Below are positions 17,936 to 27,319 of a DNA stretch of 64,000 bases, piece by piece. The notes under the pieces were generated by a model. That model saw only the letters and a list, made by a program, of their open reading frames with translations. It made no database searches and had not been told where the DNA came from. Each line of letters starts with the position of its first letter. The first letter of the stretch is position 1. Made by a program: the position numbers and the translations under genes. Source of the DNA: Gammaproteobacteria bacterium (GTDB taxonomy: Bacteria > Pseudomonadota > Gammaproteobacteria > Pseudomonadales > IMCC2047); NCBI GenBank assembly GCA_021773395.1, contig JAJFKB010000003.1, forward strand, positions 1 to 64,000, given 5' to 3'.

Positions 17936-19318
17936 CTATTTTTCAGAGTAGTTTTTTTCCAAGAACTGTGTCTTCTTGAGCGCGCGCTCCAGGGTATTGG
18001 CTTTTAACCAAACGATAGTCGGCCTTACTTTAAGCAAAGCATGCATTTTCCCCAACACCTCCTCTTCCAATGCGGTAATTTGCATTTCCTCCAGACCATC
18101 CGCCACTTCAATTTTCAACTTTAACGGAGGCACCACACGGGGCGGCGGCTCATCGAGCACTATGCGAAACTGTCCGGTTACGCGAGGCACAAAACTATTA
18201 ATCACACCCTGTATCGCCGCAGGATAAACAGGCACGCCCTTCACCTTGAGCATGTCATCTGCCCTACCCACTATTTTATACCTGAATCCGCTGTTTCCAC
18301 AGGGACAGGGGTCAGTGAACACTTGATGAATATCGTTGAGCGTGACGCGCAGATTGGCAAAAAATATTGCACCTTCAGGATCCAACGGTGTGAATACCGC
18401 CATACCAGTAGCTCCATGCTCCATCGCAACCGGCTCATGAGTTTCCGGGTGTACCAACTCATAATAGCAAAAATCATCGGCGATCCAGTGCATCCCCTGA
18501 TAATCTTCACAATCACAGGAAACGCCGTAACCAGCGCCCACATCATACACCTTCGCGCCATACTCCGATTCCAGTCGATCCCTAACTTCCGGTATCCCCG
18601 CTCCCGGTTCCGCTCCGAGAATTAATCGTTCGATACCCAGTTTGGCGATTGGCTCACCCAGTACGTCGGGACAGCGTTCAATCAGGTGGGTCGCCAGGGA
18701 CGGCGTACAGGTAATCACATTTACGTTGAATAATTTTACCATCTGCAGGAAGCGCTCGGTACCTGCTTCGGCTCCAATGGGGATCACCGTGACGCCCGGT
18801 ATTTTTTTATACCAATAGATTTGCGGAGTTCCCGCTGCATGCATACTGAGTCCAAACCCAATCGCCAGCCGATCTCCGCTACGAAGACCTGCCCGCCAAC
18901 CCCAGCGCCCCATGATCTCACCCATAGCCTCTGCAGATTTGTGAAATACTGGATAGGGCGTTGGTGTTCCTGTGGTTCCTGAAGTCGTCGTTAGCAAATG
19001 CAGATCGGTCATCCGCTTTTTGCCAAAAAGAATCTCATAGGCCCGGAACATATCATTATCGACGCTCTCAAAGGCATCCCTAAAATCGGCCTGTCCACAG
19101 AGTGGTAACTTTCGGGAAAAGTCATCGAGGCTTTTTATGTCATCCGGTGTAATGCCCGCCTTTTGCATTCGTTCACGGTCAAAGGGTACATGTTCATAAA
19201 AATATTCCAGCGTTTCTTTCAGCTTGCGCTCTTGTAATTCCCGCATTTGCGCGGTGTTAAAAAGCGGCTCAATCTCTGGATTAAAATACTGCTGTAGCTT
19301 TGCTTCGCCTGAACTCAT
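17936..19318 (-). CDS. PaaK-like aryl/acyl-CoA ligase
   Basis: A 460-residue adenylate-forming enzyme of the phenylacetate-CoA ligase type. It shows the ATP-binding P-loop TTTSGTTGTPTPYP, the adenylate motif YGVSCDCEDY and the C-terminal hinge and lid VGRADDMLKVKGVPVYPAAI. Two Cys of DPCPCGN resemble the metal-binding knuckle of PaaK relatives. It would activate a carboxylic acid with CoA and ATP, the entry step for the surrounding acyl-CoA enzymes. It is followed upstream by a lipid-transfer-type thiolase on the same strand. The substrate is unknown and need not be aromatic. Confidence 0.85.
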   Translation of the reverse strand: MSSGEAKLQQYFNPEIEPLFNTAQMRELQERKLKETLEYFYEHVPFDRERMQKAGITPDDIKSLDDFSRKLPLCGQADFRDAFESVDNDMFRAYEILFGKKRMTDLHLLTTTSGTTGTPTPYPVFHKSAEAMGEIMGRWGWRAGLRSGDRLAIGFGLSMHAAGTPQIYWYKKIPGVTVIPIGAEAGTERFLQMVKLFNVNVITCTPSLATHLIERCPDVLGEPIAKLGIERLILGAEPGAGIPEVRDRLESEYGAKVYDVGAGYGVSCDCEDYQGMHWIADDFCYYELVHPETHEPVAMEHGATGMAVFTPLDPEGAIFFANLRVTLNDIHQVFTDPCPCGNSGFRYKIVGRADDMLKVKGVPVYPAAIQGVINSFVPRVTGQFRIVLDEPPPRVVPPLKLKIEVADGLEEMQITALEEEVLGKMHALLKVRPTIVWLKANTLERALKKTQFLEKNYSEK

Positions 19319-19369
19319 CTTATCAACCTAATATTCACTCAACTTTATAATTCAACGCTTAAATATAAT

Positions 19370-20590
19370 TCAACGCTTAAACAGGTGAAGCGCCATCGCA
19401 GCCGGCTCTACCCCTATTATACCTCCGCCATTATGTGTCATACCCACTTTAGCATTACTCACCTGACGTTTGCCGGCCCGATTACGCAACTGGGTGACGA
19501 TTTCGTAGATCTGTGCCACACCTGTAGCCGCCACCGGATGTCCTTTGGTCGTCAATCCTCCCGAAGGATTTGAGGGCAATGCACCATCCAGTGCAAAGTA
19601 GCCTTCCTCTATCAGCTTTGCGGCATCCTCGCCGGTGCAAAAACCCATCTCTACCAGATACATAATTTCGGCCGATGAAGTCGTATCATGAAGTTCCACC
19701 AGATCAATATCTTCTGGGCCAATACCGGACATTTCATAGAGCTTTTTTGAAGTTCTCCGGGTTATTGTGTTATCTAGATCAGACTCGACACGTCCGCTGG
19801 CAACTATAGAAGAACAGGCCCAGACCGGTTTGGATGTATATTGTGCCGCCACCGCAGGAGAACAAAGAATCGCTGCAGATCCCCCGTCACCGACCGGTGC
19901 ACACATCATGCGTGTCAAGGGATAACTGATTTCACCTGAATTCAGCACCTGCTCAATCGTCACTCTTGCCTGGTACTGCGCTTTAGGGTTCAACGCTCCG
20001 TTATCATGCGCTTTAACAGAAAGCATCGCCAGGTGCTCCTGAGTTAAATCGTAACGCTCCATAAAGCGCTTCGCTAAGAAAGCGTAGACATCCAGAAAGC
20101 GGCTTCTGTTGGCACCGCCCTCTTTGAATATGGTTTCCGTGGAGCCCAGGGCCCGCTCAATCTGTTGAAAATAGGCCATATGATCGAGAACATCCAACCC
20201 CGATTCCAGTGCCTCAAATGATTTGCGCTTGTTTTCGTCATAAAGCTTTTCAAATCCAACGATCAACACACAGTCATGAACGCCCGTAGCCACAGCCTGC
20301 CAGGCCAGATTGAACGCGGTAGAACTACTTGCACAGGCATTTTCAATGTTGTAAATCGGGATATCAATTGCCCCCAAGGGTGCCAGGGTAACCTGTCCGC
20401 GAATCATATGTTGACCGGTCATAATCCCTGCCGCCGCATTACCCACATAGGCTGCCTGCACTTTCTTGATATCCATGCCCGCATCATTGAGAGCCTCATC
20501 GACAGCGTCCCTAACCAGCTGTTTAATGCCCGTCTCTTTATGCTTCCCAAATCGAGTCATTCCCACACCAACAACGGCCACTTCTCTCAC
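19370..20590 (-). CDS. SCP2-type thiolase / lipid-transfer-like protein
   Basis: A 406-residue thiolase-fold protein. C86 in the ENACASSS motif matches the acylated Cys of sterol-carrier-protein-type thiolases. The C-terminal NPSGGLTTKGHPVAATG motif has the catalytic His, and the end motif THNGGG replaces the usual CxGGG. Such proteins cleave or bind 3-ketoacyl-CoA or side-chain aldol intermediates, often in steroid or terpenoid degradation. It is transcribed 51 bases upstream of the CoA ligase, so the two probably share an operon. Whether it is a true thiolase or an aldolase partner is open. Confidence 0.85.
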   Translation of the reverse strand: MREVAVVGVGMTRFGKHKETGIKQLVRDAVDEALNDAGMDIKKVQAAYVGNAAAGIMTGQHMIRGQVTLAPLGAIDIPIYNIENACASSSTAFNLAWQAVATGVHDCVLIVGFEKLYDENKRKSFEALESGLDVLDHMAYFQQIERALGSTETIFKEGGANRSRFLDVYAFLAKRFMERYDLTQEHLAMLSVKAHDNGALNPKAQYQARVTIEQVLNSGEISYPLTRMMCAPVGDGGSAAILCSPAVAAQYTSKPVWACSSIVASGRVESDLDNTITRRTSKKLYEMSGIGPEDIDLVELHDTTSSAEIMYLVEMGFCTGEDAAKLIEEGYFALDGALPSNPSGGLTTKGHPVAATGVAQIYEIVTQLRNRAGKRQVSNAKVGMTHNGGGIIGVEPAAMALHLFKR

Positions 20591-20965
20591 TGTTAATTTC
20601 CCCTAAGGTAGCGCAACTTTGTTAGTGTCATGAACTTTGATTTTGCGCCGCGACAAATTGAACCAGCACGCCATTGATGCGGACAAAAACCTGTAGATGC
20701 ATTGGCAACCGCTTGCTGTAACACTGCCAATCACTATATCGATAGACAGCGGTCCAGCGAATGGCAGTAATTTGCTATTTGTTTGCAAAAAAGACTATCC
20801 ATGATCTTACCCTGACTGCCCGCTCAAGACGCATAGATTGAAAATGGTTGAATCTGCCAAGCTCAGGCCCTATCTGGCCATTCACTACAAGCTGCTTCTG
20901 GAGTGCGCTGACAAATAAAAGAGCGGTCTTACTTTCTGCTGTAATCGACGTGCGGAGTCGTCAAA

Positions 20966-21403
20966 ATGATAGAATCTGAAATCCAGAAGTATCTGGATAA
21001 ATCCGCTATAAAAGAGCTGCTGACCCGTTATGCCATTTGCGTGGACACTGGTGATGCAGATGGTTTTGCAGAACTTTTATCCCAGACTGTTGCTGGGATT
21101 GGGCAGCAGCGGGGCTGGTTTTTAACAGCCGGGATGCATTAAGAAAGGTCGCGATCGCGGTGCATCATCACACACCTGGAACACAGCACGCAATCAGCGT
21201 GCAGGAGCATCGAGATTTGCGGGAATCGCGCAACATCAACTTGCCAGTTCAACTGTTTTCTCAGCACTGCTCAACAGATCTACTGCCTGATGCTGGGTTT
21301 TTATTCGGACAAGCTGATTAGAGAGGGGAATTCATGGTTAATAGAAGAGCGTCAGGTTCGAGTAGAACACCCCGAGTTGCTCTCCCAGGGCAAGGCAGGG
21401 TAG
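20966..21403 (+). pseudogene. broken SnoaL/NTF2-like gene
   Basis: The frame opens with MIESEIQKYLDKSAIKELL and is typical of SnoaL-like proteins to about residue 43 (DTGDADGFAEL), but it ends at a stop near 21140. The next frame carries the family's middle (SRDALRKVAIAVHHHTPGTQH). A further shift returns the C-terminal part GFYSDKLIREG...EHPELL, ending at TAG 21401-21403. At least two frame changes or deletions are needed to join the pieces, so it is dead. Bases 20591-20965, before it, contain no recognisable gene. Confidence 0.8.
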
Positions 21404-21509
21404 GTGAGCTGTTCGCGCCGCTGGCAAAGGAGCTCCTGTCCATTGCACAGTCGTCTGCCAGCTAGCAGATCAGCCACCTAACTATCTCCTGGTGCGCCTG
21501 GTCGCTCGG

Positions 21510-22550
21510 CTAATCTTCGTGCTCTCCTTCCAGCCCGTCTTCCCCCAAATCCCTGTATGCAGTAGGCGGTAAGCCGGTCCAGGCTTTAAAGGCTCTAGAA
21601 AAGGTGCTGGTCTCAGAAAAACCAACGGCATAGGCGACTTCAAAAACAGATTTTGAAGGGTCACAAAGCAGCTCAATAGCGACATCTCTTCGAATACCGT
21701 CCTTAAGTATTTGATAGGAAGTTTCATCCTCTTTTAGACGTCGTCGCAGTGTCCCGGCGCTGACCCCCAGTTTATCAGCAACCTCTTCAAAGCCTGGAAA
21801 CTCTAGCTCTTCACCACTGTTATCCAGCAAAATTCTTCTTACTTTGATCACGAAGCTCTTGTCAGTTTCCGGTCTAACCAACATCCCCACTGGGGACTGT
21901 TTTAGAAAAGGAATCAGTTCCTCAGAAGTTCGCACGATAGGCCAGTTCAAACAGGCCTTGGGAAACTCCAGCGCTGGTGCAGGCTGATCAAAAAGATAAG
22001 AACAGCCGAACAATACATCATATTCATTGACATAGTTAGGTCTTGGATAGTCAAAGCAGGCCTGTGTTAAGGGAATTCTCTGGCCTGCCAGCCAACCAGC
22101 GAAACGGTGCGTCATTGCCAGCAGATATTCCGTGAGAATATTATCCGTGTTCGGTTCGGTTTTATTAATTGCTAGACTGAGGAGAACCTGCTCATCTTTG
22201 CTCGACAAATCCCATCGAATGCTCTCGGTAGCCAGTTTAAAACATTCCGCCTGCTTTTCCAGCGCTGCACCTACCCGACCCTCTTTCATGGATAATTCAC
22301 AAAAAAGCGCAAAGGTACCAAAGTGGACAGGCTTAACGCTCAGCCCAAAAAACTCGTCATCCAACTCTTTCCACAAGGTTCTCAAAATAGCGGTGTATTG
22401 ATCCAAAGTGAATCGCACACGCGGCTCATGCATCACCTCAGGCGAGAGATCCACTGATTGCAGTATCGCTTCTGGAGCCAGGCCCTTGGCACCCGCATTA
22501 CGCAGCAACGGCAAGACAAAATGGCTGTGAATGGTATTTCTAAGATTCAT
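21510..22550 (-). CDS. AraC-family regulator (AraC_N type)
   Basis: A 346-residue regulator with an N-terminal OruR/ArgR-like 'arabinose-binding' domain and a C-terminal AraC helix-turn-helix pair (SAGTLRRRL and VFEVAYAVGFSETSTFSRAFKAWTGLPPTAY). I chose the ATG at 22550, which lies 10 bases after the stop of the upstream regulator. An open frame runs 51 codons further, but it overlaps the upstream gene and has no family similarity. Regulators of this class often control lipid or aromatic catabolism. It is encoded in tandem with another AraC protein of a different subtype. Confidence 0.87.
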   Translation of the reverse strand: MNLRNTIHSHFVLPLLRNAGAKGLAPEAILQSVDLSPEVMHEPRVRFTLDQYTAILRTLWKELDDEFFGLSVKPVHFGTFALFCELSMKEGRVGAALEKQAECFKLATESIRWDLSSKDEQVLLSLAINKTEPNTDNILTEYLLAMTHRFAGWLAGQRIPLTQACFDYPRPNYVNEYDVLFGCSYLFDQPAPALEFPKACLNWPIVRTSEELIPFLKQSPVGMLVRPETDKSFVIKVRRILLDNSGEELEFPGFEEVADKLGVSAGTLRRRLKEDETSYQILKDGIRRDVAIELLCDPSKSVFEVAYAVGFSETSTFSRAFKAWTGLPPTAYRDLGEDGLEGEHED

Positions 22551-22560
22551 ATTACGCCGA

Positions 22561-23550
22561 TCATATGCGGTTTTGGATATCCATTTTTTTTGCAAATTCT
22601 CGAGGGGATAAACCGAAGCTCTGTTTGAAGGCTTTGCTGAAGTGACTAAGGTCACAAAATCCCCATTTAAAAGCAATATCCGTGATGCTGTTCGATTCAG
22701 CAAACAAGCTGGCTAATTCCTTCCTGGCACATTCCAGACGCCTGTCGCGAATCCAAGCCGACACGCCGATTCCTTCGGATTCGAACAAAGTGTATAGATA
22801 ACGAAGGCTAATTCCAGCTTCCTCTGCAACCCCTTTAGGTGACAAAAAGGGATCGCCAAGGTGATCGATAATATGCTGTTTGATGCGACTGACCGTTGCG
22901 TGCCTGATGCTGGTTTCAATGCTACGTCCGGACTTAAAAGCTGCAGCAAACAGATTGATTGATGCGTCCATTAAAACCGTTAACTCATGGTCGTCCATAT
23001 TATTCATCCGCAACGCAAGGTTCGATAAATGCCCACCGATTATCGCGTTCATGCTGTTTTCCCGCTTCAGTACCGCCCCTACATAGTCATGGGCTCGGGG
23101 AAAAACGCTGGTGATATTTTTTTCCGGTATCAAGAGTGAAATTTTATCTACTTTTTCCGGTACCGAAAATTTCATTTCCTGGGTACTGTCCCATAAAACG
23201 ATATCGCCCTCTGAAACAACAATCTCCTTACCTGCCGCCATTATTTTTTCTTCACCCGCGTGCAAATACAGCAAGCTTAGATAGGCGTCATTGGTATCGG
23301 CAATTTCGGCTTTTGAGCGAAAACCATCAAGAGTAGTGCACTGGCAATGCGACAGCGTATAACCGCCAAAAGTTCTGAATTTAAGTTCGGCCCTGAAATT
23401 ATCTTCAGGTCGCTTACCGATTTTCCATGGTAAGTGGGATTCGTTTAACAACCGCTCCCAGGCTTCATTTCGTTGATTCTCGCCCCGGATCCGGCTTGAA
23501 CTCCAGCTCATAGCATTATTTTGTTGGCTATCAGGCATTTTGGTCAGCAT
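22561..23550 (-). CDS. AraC-family regulator (AraC_binding_2 type)
   Basis: A 329-residue regulator with an N-terminal cupin-like sensing domain (for example LSLLYLHAGEEKIMAAGKEIVVSEGDIVLWDS) and a C-terminal AraC DNA-binding domain (GVAEEAGISLRYLYTLFESEGIGVSAWI and ITDIAFKWGFCDLSHFSKAFKQSFGLSPREF). This is the subtype seen with aromatic and acyl-CoA catabolic clusters. It is the first gene of a two-gene regulator operon, and the next AraC gene begins 10 bases after its stop. Its upstream region contains a 175-bp palindrome. Confidence 0.88.
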   Translation of the reverse strand: MLTKMPDSQQNNAMSWSSSRIRGENQRNEAWERLLNESHLPWKIGKRPEDNFRAELKFRTFGGYTLSHCQCTTLDGFRSKAEIADTNDAYLSLLYLHAGEEKIMAAGKEIVVSEGDIVLWDSTQEMKFSVPEKVDKISLLIPEKNITSVFPRAHDYVGAVLKRENSMNAIIGGHLSNLALRMNNMDDHELTVLMDASINLFAAAFKSGRSIETSIRHATVSRIKQHIIDHLGDPFLSPKGVAEEAGISLRYLYTLFESEGIGVSAWIRDRRLECARKELASLFAESNSITDIAFKWGFCDLSHFSKAFKQSFGLSPREFAKKMDIQNRI

Positions 23551-23672
23551 TATCAGGCACCTATATTAGGTTAGGGAACCTCTGATGAATTCCTTAGATA
23601 GTCTGATTCTGTCCAATTAGCTTTCTAATAGCAACTGCTATTTATAGAGACAGGCGAGCGCAAACGGATTAC

Positions 23673-23847
23673 CCCCAATTTCTCAGTTGAATAGTAGCGA
23701 GGCCATTCAAGGTGCTGAAAATAAAGTGTTTTTGTGCTTCTTTTAGACGATCTCGTAGCCATTCTACGGGTGTGTTTAAAAAAGTGCAAAAGCGCTTTAT
23801 TTTCAGTGCATTGGACCTCCGCAGTAGACTCAACTGAGAAATTGGGG
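23673..23847. repeat. 175-bp near-perfect palindrome (MITE-like)
   Basis: The ends CCCCAATTTCTCAGTTGA and TCAACTGAGAAATTGGGG are exact 18-bp inverted repeats. The similarity continues inward on both arms (GCTGAAAATAAAG against CTTTATTTTCAG, then TTTTTGTGC against GCAAAAGCGC) to a tip CGTAG-CCATT-CTACG at 23754-23768. Flanking ATTA occurs on both sides (left ATTAC, right ATTAT), a possible target duplication. No coding capacity is seen. It looks like a non-autonomous miniature transposon, or a strong regulatory hairpin in the divergent AraC/24-kb intergenic region. I saw no second copy in the window. Confidence 0.7.
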
Positions 23848-23957
23848 ATTATGCAAGCTGAGCAAAGTAATGGTTCAAGCCTCACCAAGCAGATGACAAA
23901 CAGCTGCGTTACCCTGTGCTAACTGATCATTAAGGCTGATGCCGTGAGGAGGTAAAA

Positions 23958-24746
23958 ATGGTTGAAGGCAATCGACTCTTTAACGAAGAAGAACTGGAAA
24001 CCATGTCCAAAGACTTTATGGGGCTGTGCATGGAAGCATTGGAGGCCGGTGACATTGATACCGCTAAGCATTGGGTTCGACGTCAAGATGAAACCAAGGA
24101 TGCCATCCATGACCTTTACCTGCACTGGGTCACTGCGCTGCTTTCCCATATCTACGAAAACTGGGGCGAAGATGCCGCCGTCAAGGCAGTACGCGACACG
24201 GCCGTACATGGCCAAGCTAGCTGGGCGATTCCTATGGCGCAGTTTAAGCAAAAAATCATTGAGGAAAAGGGCCTCAAATCCTATGTCGAATGGATTATCG
24301 ATATGTGGCGCCAGCACAGCATGTATCCTGGAACGCGCGTTGAAGAAGACGACGAAAAAATCACTATACACCTAAAACAGTGCGGTAGCGGCGGACGACT
24401 CATCAATATGGATGCTTATAGCGGCCCGGGAGGATACAAAAAACTGAAACAAGCCGGCCCTCATACCTGGGGGGAAACGGATGTGCCCATTTACTGCGCA
24501 CACTGTCCAACAGTACATGAAATCACACCCATAAAGCATTTCGGTCGTGGTGCTCAGCTCTGGGTACATGCTTCACCATTCCCAAAAAAGAAAGGTGATC
24601 CCTGCATACATCATATCTACAAAAACCCTGATGATATTCCGGAATCCTATTACGAACGTATCGAAATGGTGCCGGTGGATAAGGTTTTACCCAAAACCTA
24701 TGGCTTAGATCCAGTCAGTGATTGTGCGTCTACGGACGAATACTGA
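23958..24746 (+). CDS. conserved-looking unknown protein with CGSGGR and CAHC motifs
   Basis: A 262-residue cytoplasmic protein that I do not confidently recognise. The N-terminal half is helical and acidic. The C-terminal half carries QCGSGGRLINM (about 141-151), PIYCAHCPTVHEITPIKHFG (about 176-195) and DPCIHHIYKNPDDIPESYYER. The Cys/His spacing suggests a metal site or Fe-S-like centre. The second half resembles proteins annotated near L-2-amino-thiazoline-4-carboxylate hydrolase-type families, but only weakly. A good Shine-Dalgarno (GAGGAGG) supports the start. It is followed after 30 bases by an SDR gene on the same strand, so they probably work together. Confidence 0.75.
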   Translation: MVEGNRLFNEEELETMSKDFMGLCMEALEAGDIDTAKHWVRRQDETKDAIHDLYLHWVTALLSHIYENWGEDAAVKAVRDTAVHGQASWAIPMAQFKQKIIEEKGLKSYVEWIIDMWRQHSMYPGTRVEEDDEKITIHLKQCGSGGRLINMDAYSGPGGYKKLKQAGPHTWGETDVPIYCAHCPTVHEITPIKHFGRGAQLWVHASPFPKKKGDPCIHHIYKNPDDIPESYYERIEMVPVDKVLPKTYGLDPVSDCASTDEY

Positions 24747-24776
24747 AATCAGCAACTGAATTAATGGGAGAACAGC

Positions 24777-25541
24777 ATGGGTTGGGTAATCATTACAGGG
24801 GGTAGCCGCGGCGCAGGCAAACAAACCGCATTAAAATTTGCGCGAGAAGGTCATGATGTTGTGATCACCTATTGCAACAACCGATCTGCAGCGGATGAAG
24901 TGGTCAACGCCATCGAGGGTATCGGTCAAAACGGCATTGCAGTTCAAATGGATGTCGGCAAACAGCAGGATATCGATTGCGCATTTGATCTCATCGAAAC
25001 ACAGATTGGCCAGATTGACTGGCTCTATAATAACGCCGGCATTCTCAATGAACTGAGTGAAATGCGTGATCAAAGCTGGGAATCCTGGCTGCGAATTCTG
25101 TCCGTCGATGTCATTGGTCAGTGGCACTGCAGCAAAAGGGCAGTAGAAAACATGGTGCGCCACGGTAACGGCGGAGCAATCCTCTATTGCGCATCCATTT
25201 CCAGTGTTATGGCTTTCCCGATGGCATCTGACTATGCGGCGGCCAAGCATGCGGTAGCCGGCATGGCCAAAGCGCAGGCATTGGAATGTGCACAGCAGAA
25301 TATTCGCATAAATACCCTCAGCCCGGGATTTCTAAAAACTGATATGTACGAGGAAAATTTTGGCGCTGCGACCGAGATGCTCACACAAACAATGATCCCC
25401 GCAGCAAGAATTGCTGAAGCCGAAGAGATCGCCAATATGGCCTACTGGATTTTGGTGGAAGCTACTTATTGCTACGGTTCCAATATTATCGCGGATGGCG
25501 GCATTACTGCCGGGCCGAAGCATCAAGCAAATGACGCATGA
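24777..25541 (+). CDS. short-chain dehydrogenase/reductase
   Basis: A 254-residue classical SDR with cofactor loop TGGSRGAG, NNAG strand, and catalytic Ser (ASISSV) plus Tyr/Lys (YAAAKHA). ADGG near the C-terminus is the usual SDR ending. The residues after strand 2 (TYCNNRS) favour NADP(H). It would oxidise or reduce a hydroxyl/keto group of the unknown substrate of this cluster. GGGAGA precedes its ATG, and it follows the unknown CAHC protein by 30 bases in an apparent operon. Confidence 0.85.
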   Translation: MGWVIITGGSRGAGKQTALKFAREGHDVVITYCNNRSAADEVVNAIEGIGQNGIAVQMDVGKQQDIDCAFDLIETQIGQIDWLYNNAGILNELSEMRDQSWESWLRILSVDVIGQWHCSKRAVENMVRHGNGGAILYCASISSVMAFPMASDYAAAKHAVAGMAKAQALECAQQNIRINTLSPGFLKTDMYEENFGAATEMLTQTMIPAARIAEAEEIANMAYWILVEATYCYGSNIIADGGITAGPKHQANDA

Positions 25542-25656
25542 CCCTTGCAGAAAACTCTTCTCTATTAATCTAAGTTAACCCACATGAGAATTTTGAAAAT
25601 TCGAGCATTAGCGTAAGCAATCAAGAGCCTTGAAAATCCTTCCATACCAGGGCCAA

Positions 25657-26004
25657 TTAAAACGTCAGGTAAGCAGCGAAGCTTTGTACTGCAATCTTTC
25701 CATCCCTGATGATATAGGTGTCCGTTCCCAACGGTATTTCGTCTCCTGCCTGCCATAGAATGTAAGCCGTACCGTCGAATATATCCTGGCGCAAAATTTT
25801 GAGCTTCTGCAATACCGCAGAAGGAACGGTCGCTAAAAAACCGACAAACAGATTTTCCAGATTCTTTAGTCCTTGTACCGGGCCTTCCGGTGTGTACACA
25901 AGAGAACTCTCACTATAGTCGCTCAATATCTCCGCCACATTCCCATTGAGCAATGAGTTCACGTGATGATCGAGTAATCGAGCGATAGCTACATCTTGAT
26001 TCAA
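25657..26004 (-). CDS. NTF2/SnoaL-like protein
   Basis: A 115-residue alpha+beta cone-fold protein: an N-terminal helix (VAIARLLDHHVNSLLNGNVAEIL), then YSESSLVYTPEGPVQGLKNLENLF, and strands ending with DTYIIRDGKIAVQSFAAYL. Members are small isomerases, dehydratases or binding proteins. There is no ATG in a sensible place. I chose TTG at 26004 with AAGGAA upstream, and an alternative TTG lies at 26031, directly after the thiolase stop. It follows the SCP2-type thiolase on the same strand and is probably co-transcribed. Catalytic residues cannot be assigned. Confidence 0.72.
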   Translation of the reverse strand: MNQDVAIARLLDHHVNSLLNGNVAEILSDYSESSLVYTPEGPVQGLKNLENLFVGFLATVPSAVLQKLKILRQDIFDGTAYILWQAGDEIPLGTDTYIIRDGKIAVQSFAAYLTF

Positions 26005-26032
26005 CGGGGTTTCCTTTTTTGTCTTACTCAAA

Positions 26033-27280
26033 CTAGATACCAATAACCATTGCCGCAACCGTGGTAAGGGTACCGCCGACATTAATCAGCATAGCGTTTT
26101 TTGCGCCCTCGATCTGATAGTCCCCGGCGCTATGAGTCACCTGCTTATAGCAGTCCAGTGCCATACGCACTCCCGTGCAACCGATGGGGTGACCGGCGCC
26201 TAACAAGCCACCACTCGGATTCACCGGAAACGACCCGCCCAGTTCAAGATCGCCGTCTTCGATAATGCGCCACACCTCGCCCGGAGCGGCTAAACCGCAA
26301 TGATCTAAAATCATATACTCGGTAATGCTGAAGCAATCGTGTAACTCCACGGCATCGACTTTTTTGATGTTAGCCATGCCAGCACGATCAACAGCGCTAT
26401 CGATCGTTTTCTTCAGGTGCGGCATGTAATAGGGGCTGTCTGAAGCCTTCGAGAGGCGGCGCTTAACCGCCAGTTCGGTCGGCATTGTGCTGTGCGCAAA
26501 GCTTTTGACCCAGGGTATCTGCTCGAATTTCAACCCACGTTTGGTCGCGTATTCTCGAGCGTAATCTTCACTCGCTAAAAATAAAATCGCCGCACCATCC
26601 GCCGTTCGGCAGACATCATGCACACGGAAATCACTCATTGCCACCGGGTTCACCTCTTCGTTGGCCGTGAAGCAGGCGTCCGTGAACGGATAATTTTTCC
26701 CTCTTGCATTGGGGTTTCGCTTGGCGTTATTGAGGTTAATACGGGATATTTCGCCTAAATGAGCGTAATCAAGCCCATAGCGTTCTGCATAATCGCGTTG
26801 AAACTGACTAAACAGATAAGGCCAGACCCACTCTTCCTGCGTTCTTTCGCTCGGCCAGGCATGCGCGCCGATCGCCTGGTCCAGGGTTGCAAACTCCTTG
26901 ATGTCCGCTGTATCGACCCCCATCACCTCAACACCAGCAACACAGACCAGATCATAAAATCCGGCGCCTATATCCGAAATCGCTCCCAGCATGGCCATTG
27001 ATCCGGAGCAACATGCCGCCTCATGACGACTTGCCGGCATGCCAGCAAAAGCATCATTTGCCATACCAAAAAAACCACCCATTTGGGCATAGTGGGTCAG
27101 CACATCACCTGAGGCATTACCGATATGTCCGCGCTCAACCTCAGCCGGATCTATATCAGTTTTAGTCAGCGCTTGCTCCATCGTTTCTTTAAAGAGATCA
27201 AATACTGTTTTGCCCTCTTCATACATATCACGGCTAAAATCCGATTGGGCGCCGCCCAAAATATAGGTTCGTGCAGACAT
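26033..27280 (-). CDS. SCP2-type thiolase / acetyl-CoA acetyltransferase-like protein
   Basis: A 415-residue thiolase-superfamily protein. The active Cys is C91 in EAACCSGSMAM, and the C-terminal NPSGGLLGAGHPIGCTG motif supplies the His and conserved Gly-rich loop. The late motif LINVGGT replaces the CxGGG of classical thiolases. It is the second lipid-transfer-type thiolase of the region (the other at 19370), and the two are only distantly similar. It probably performs or assists C-C cleavage of a branched or cyclic acyl-CoA. It lies 39 bases downstream of an SDR gene on the same strand. Confidence 0.85.
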   Translation of the reverse strand: MSARTYILGGAQSDFSRDMYEEGKTVFDLFKETMEQALTKTDIDPAEVERGHIGNASGDVLTHYAQMGGFFGMANDAFAGMPASRHEAACCSGSMAMLGAISDIGAGFYDLVCVAGVEVMGVDTADIKEFATLDQAIGAHAWPSERTQEEWVWPYLFSQFQRDYAERYGLDYAHLGEISRINLNNAKRNPNARGKNYPFTDACFTANEEVNPVAMSDFRVHDVCRTADGAAILFLASEDYAREYATKRGLKFEQIPWVKSFAHSTMPTELAVKRRLSKASDSPYYMPHLKKTIDSAVDRAGMANIKKVDAVELHDCFSITEYMILDHCGLAAPGEVWRIIEDGDLELGGSFPVNPSGGLLGAGHPIGCTGVRMALDCYKQVTHSAGDYQIEGAKNAMLINVGGTLTTVAAMVIGI

Positions 27281-27319
27281 ATTTTTTCCTACTAAAGCTT
27301 CTCATTTGGGTCTAAGGTT

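Noticed and set aside
22551..22703. Longer N-terminus of the AraC regulator at 21510
   Set aside because: The extra 51 codons overlap the 3' end of the upstream AraC gene, and AraC_N similarity begins only after ATG 22550.
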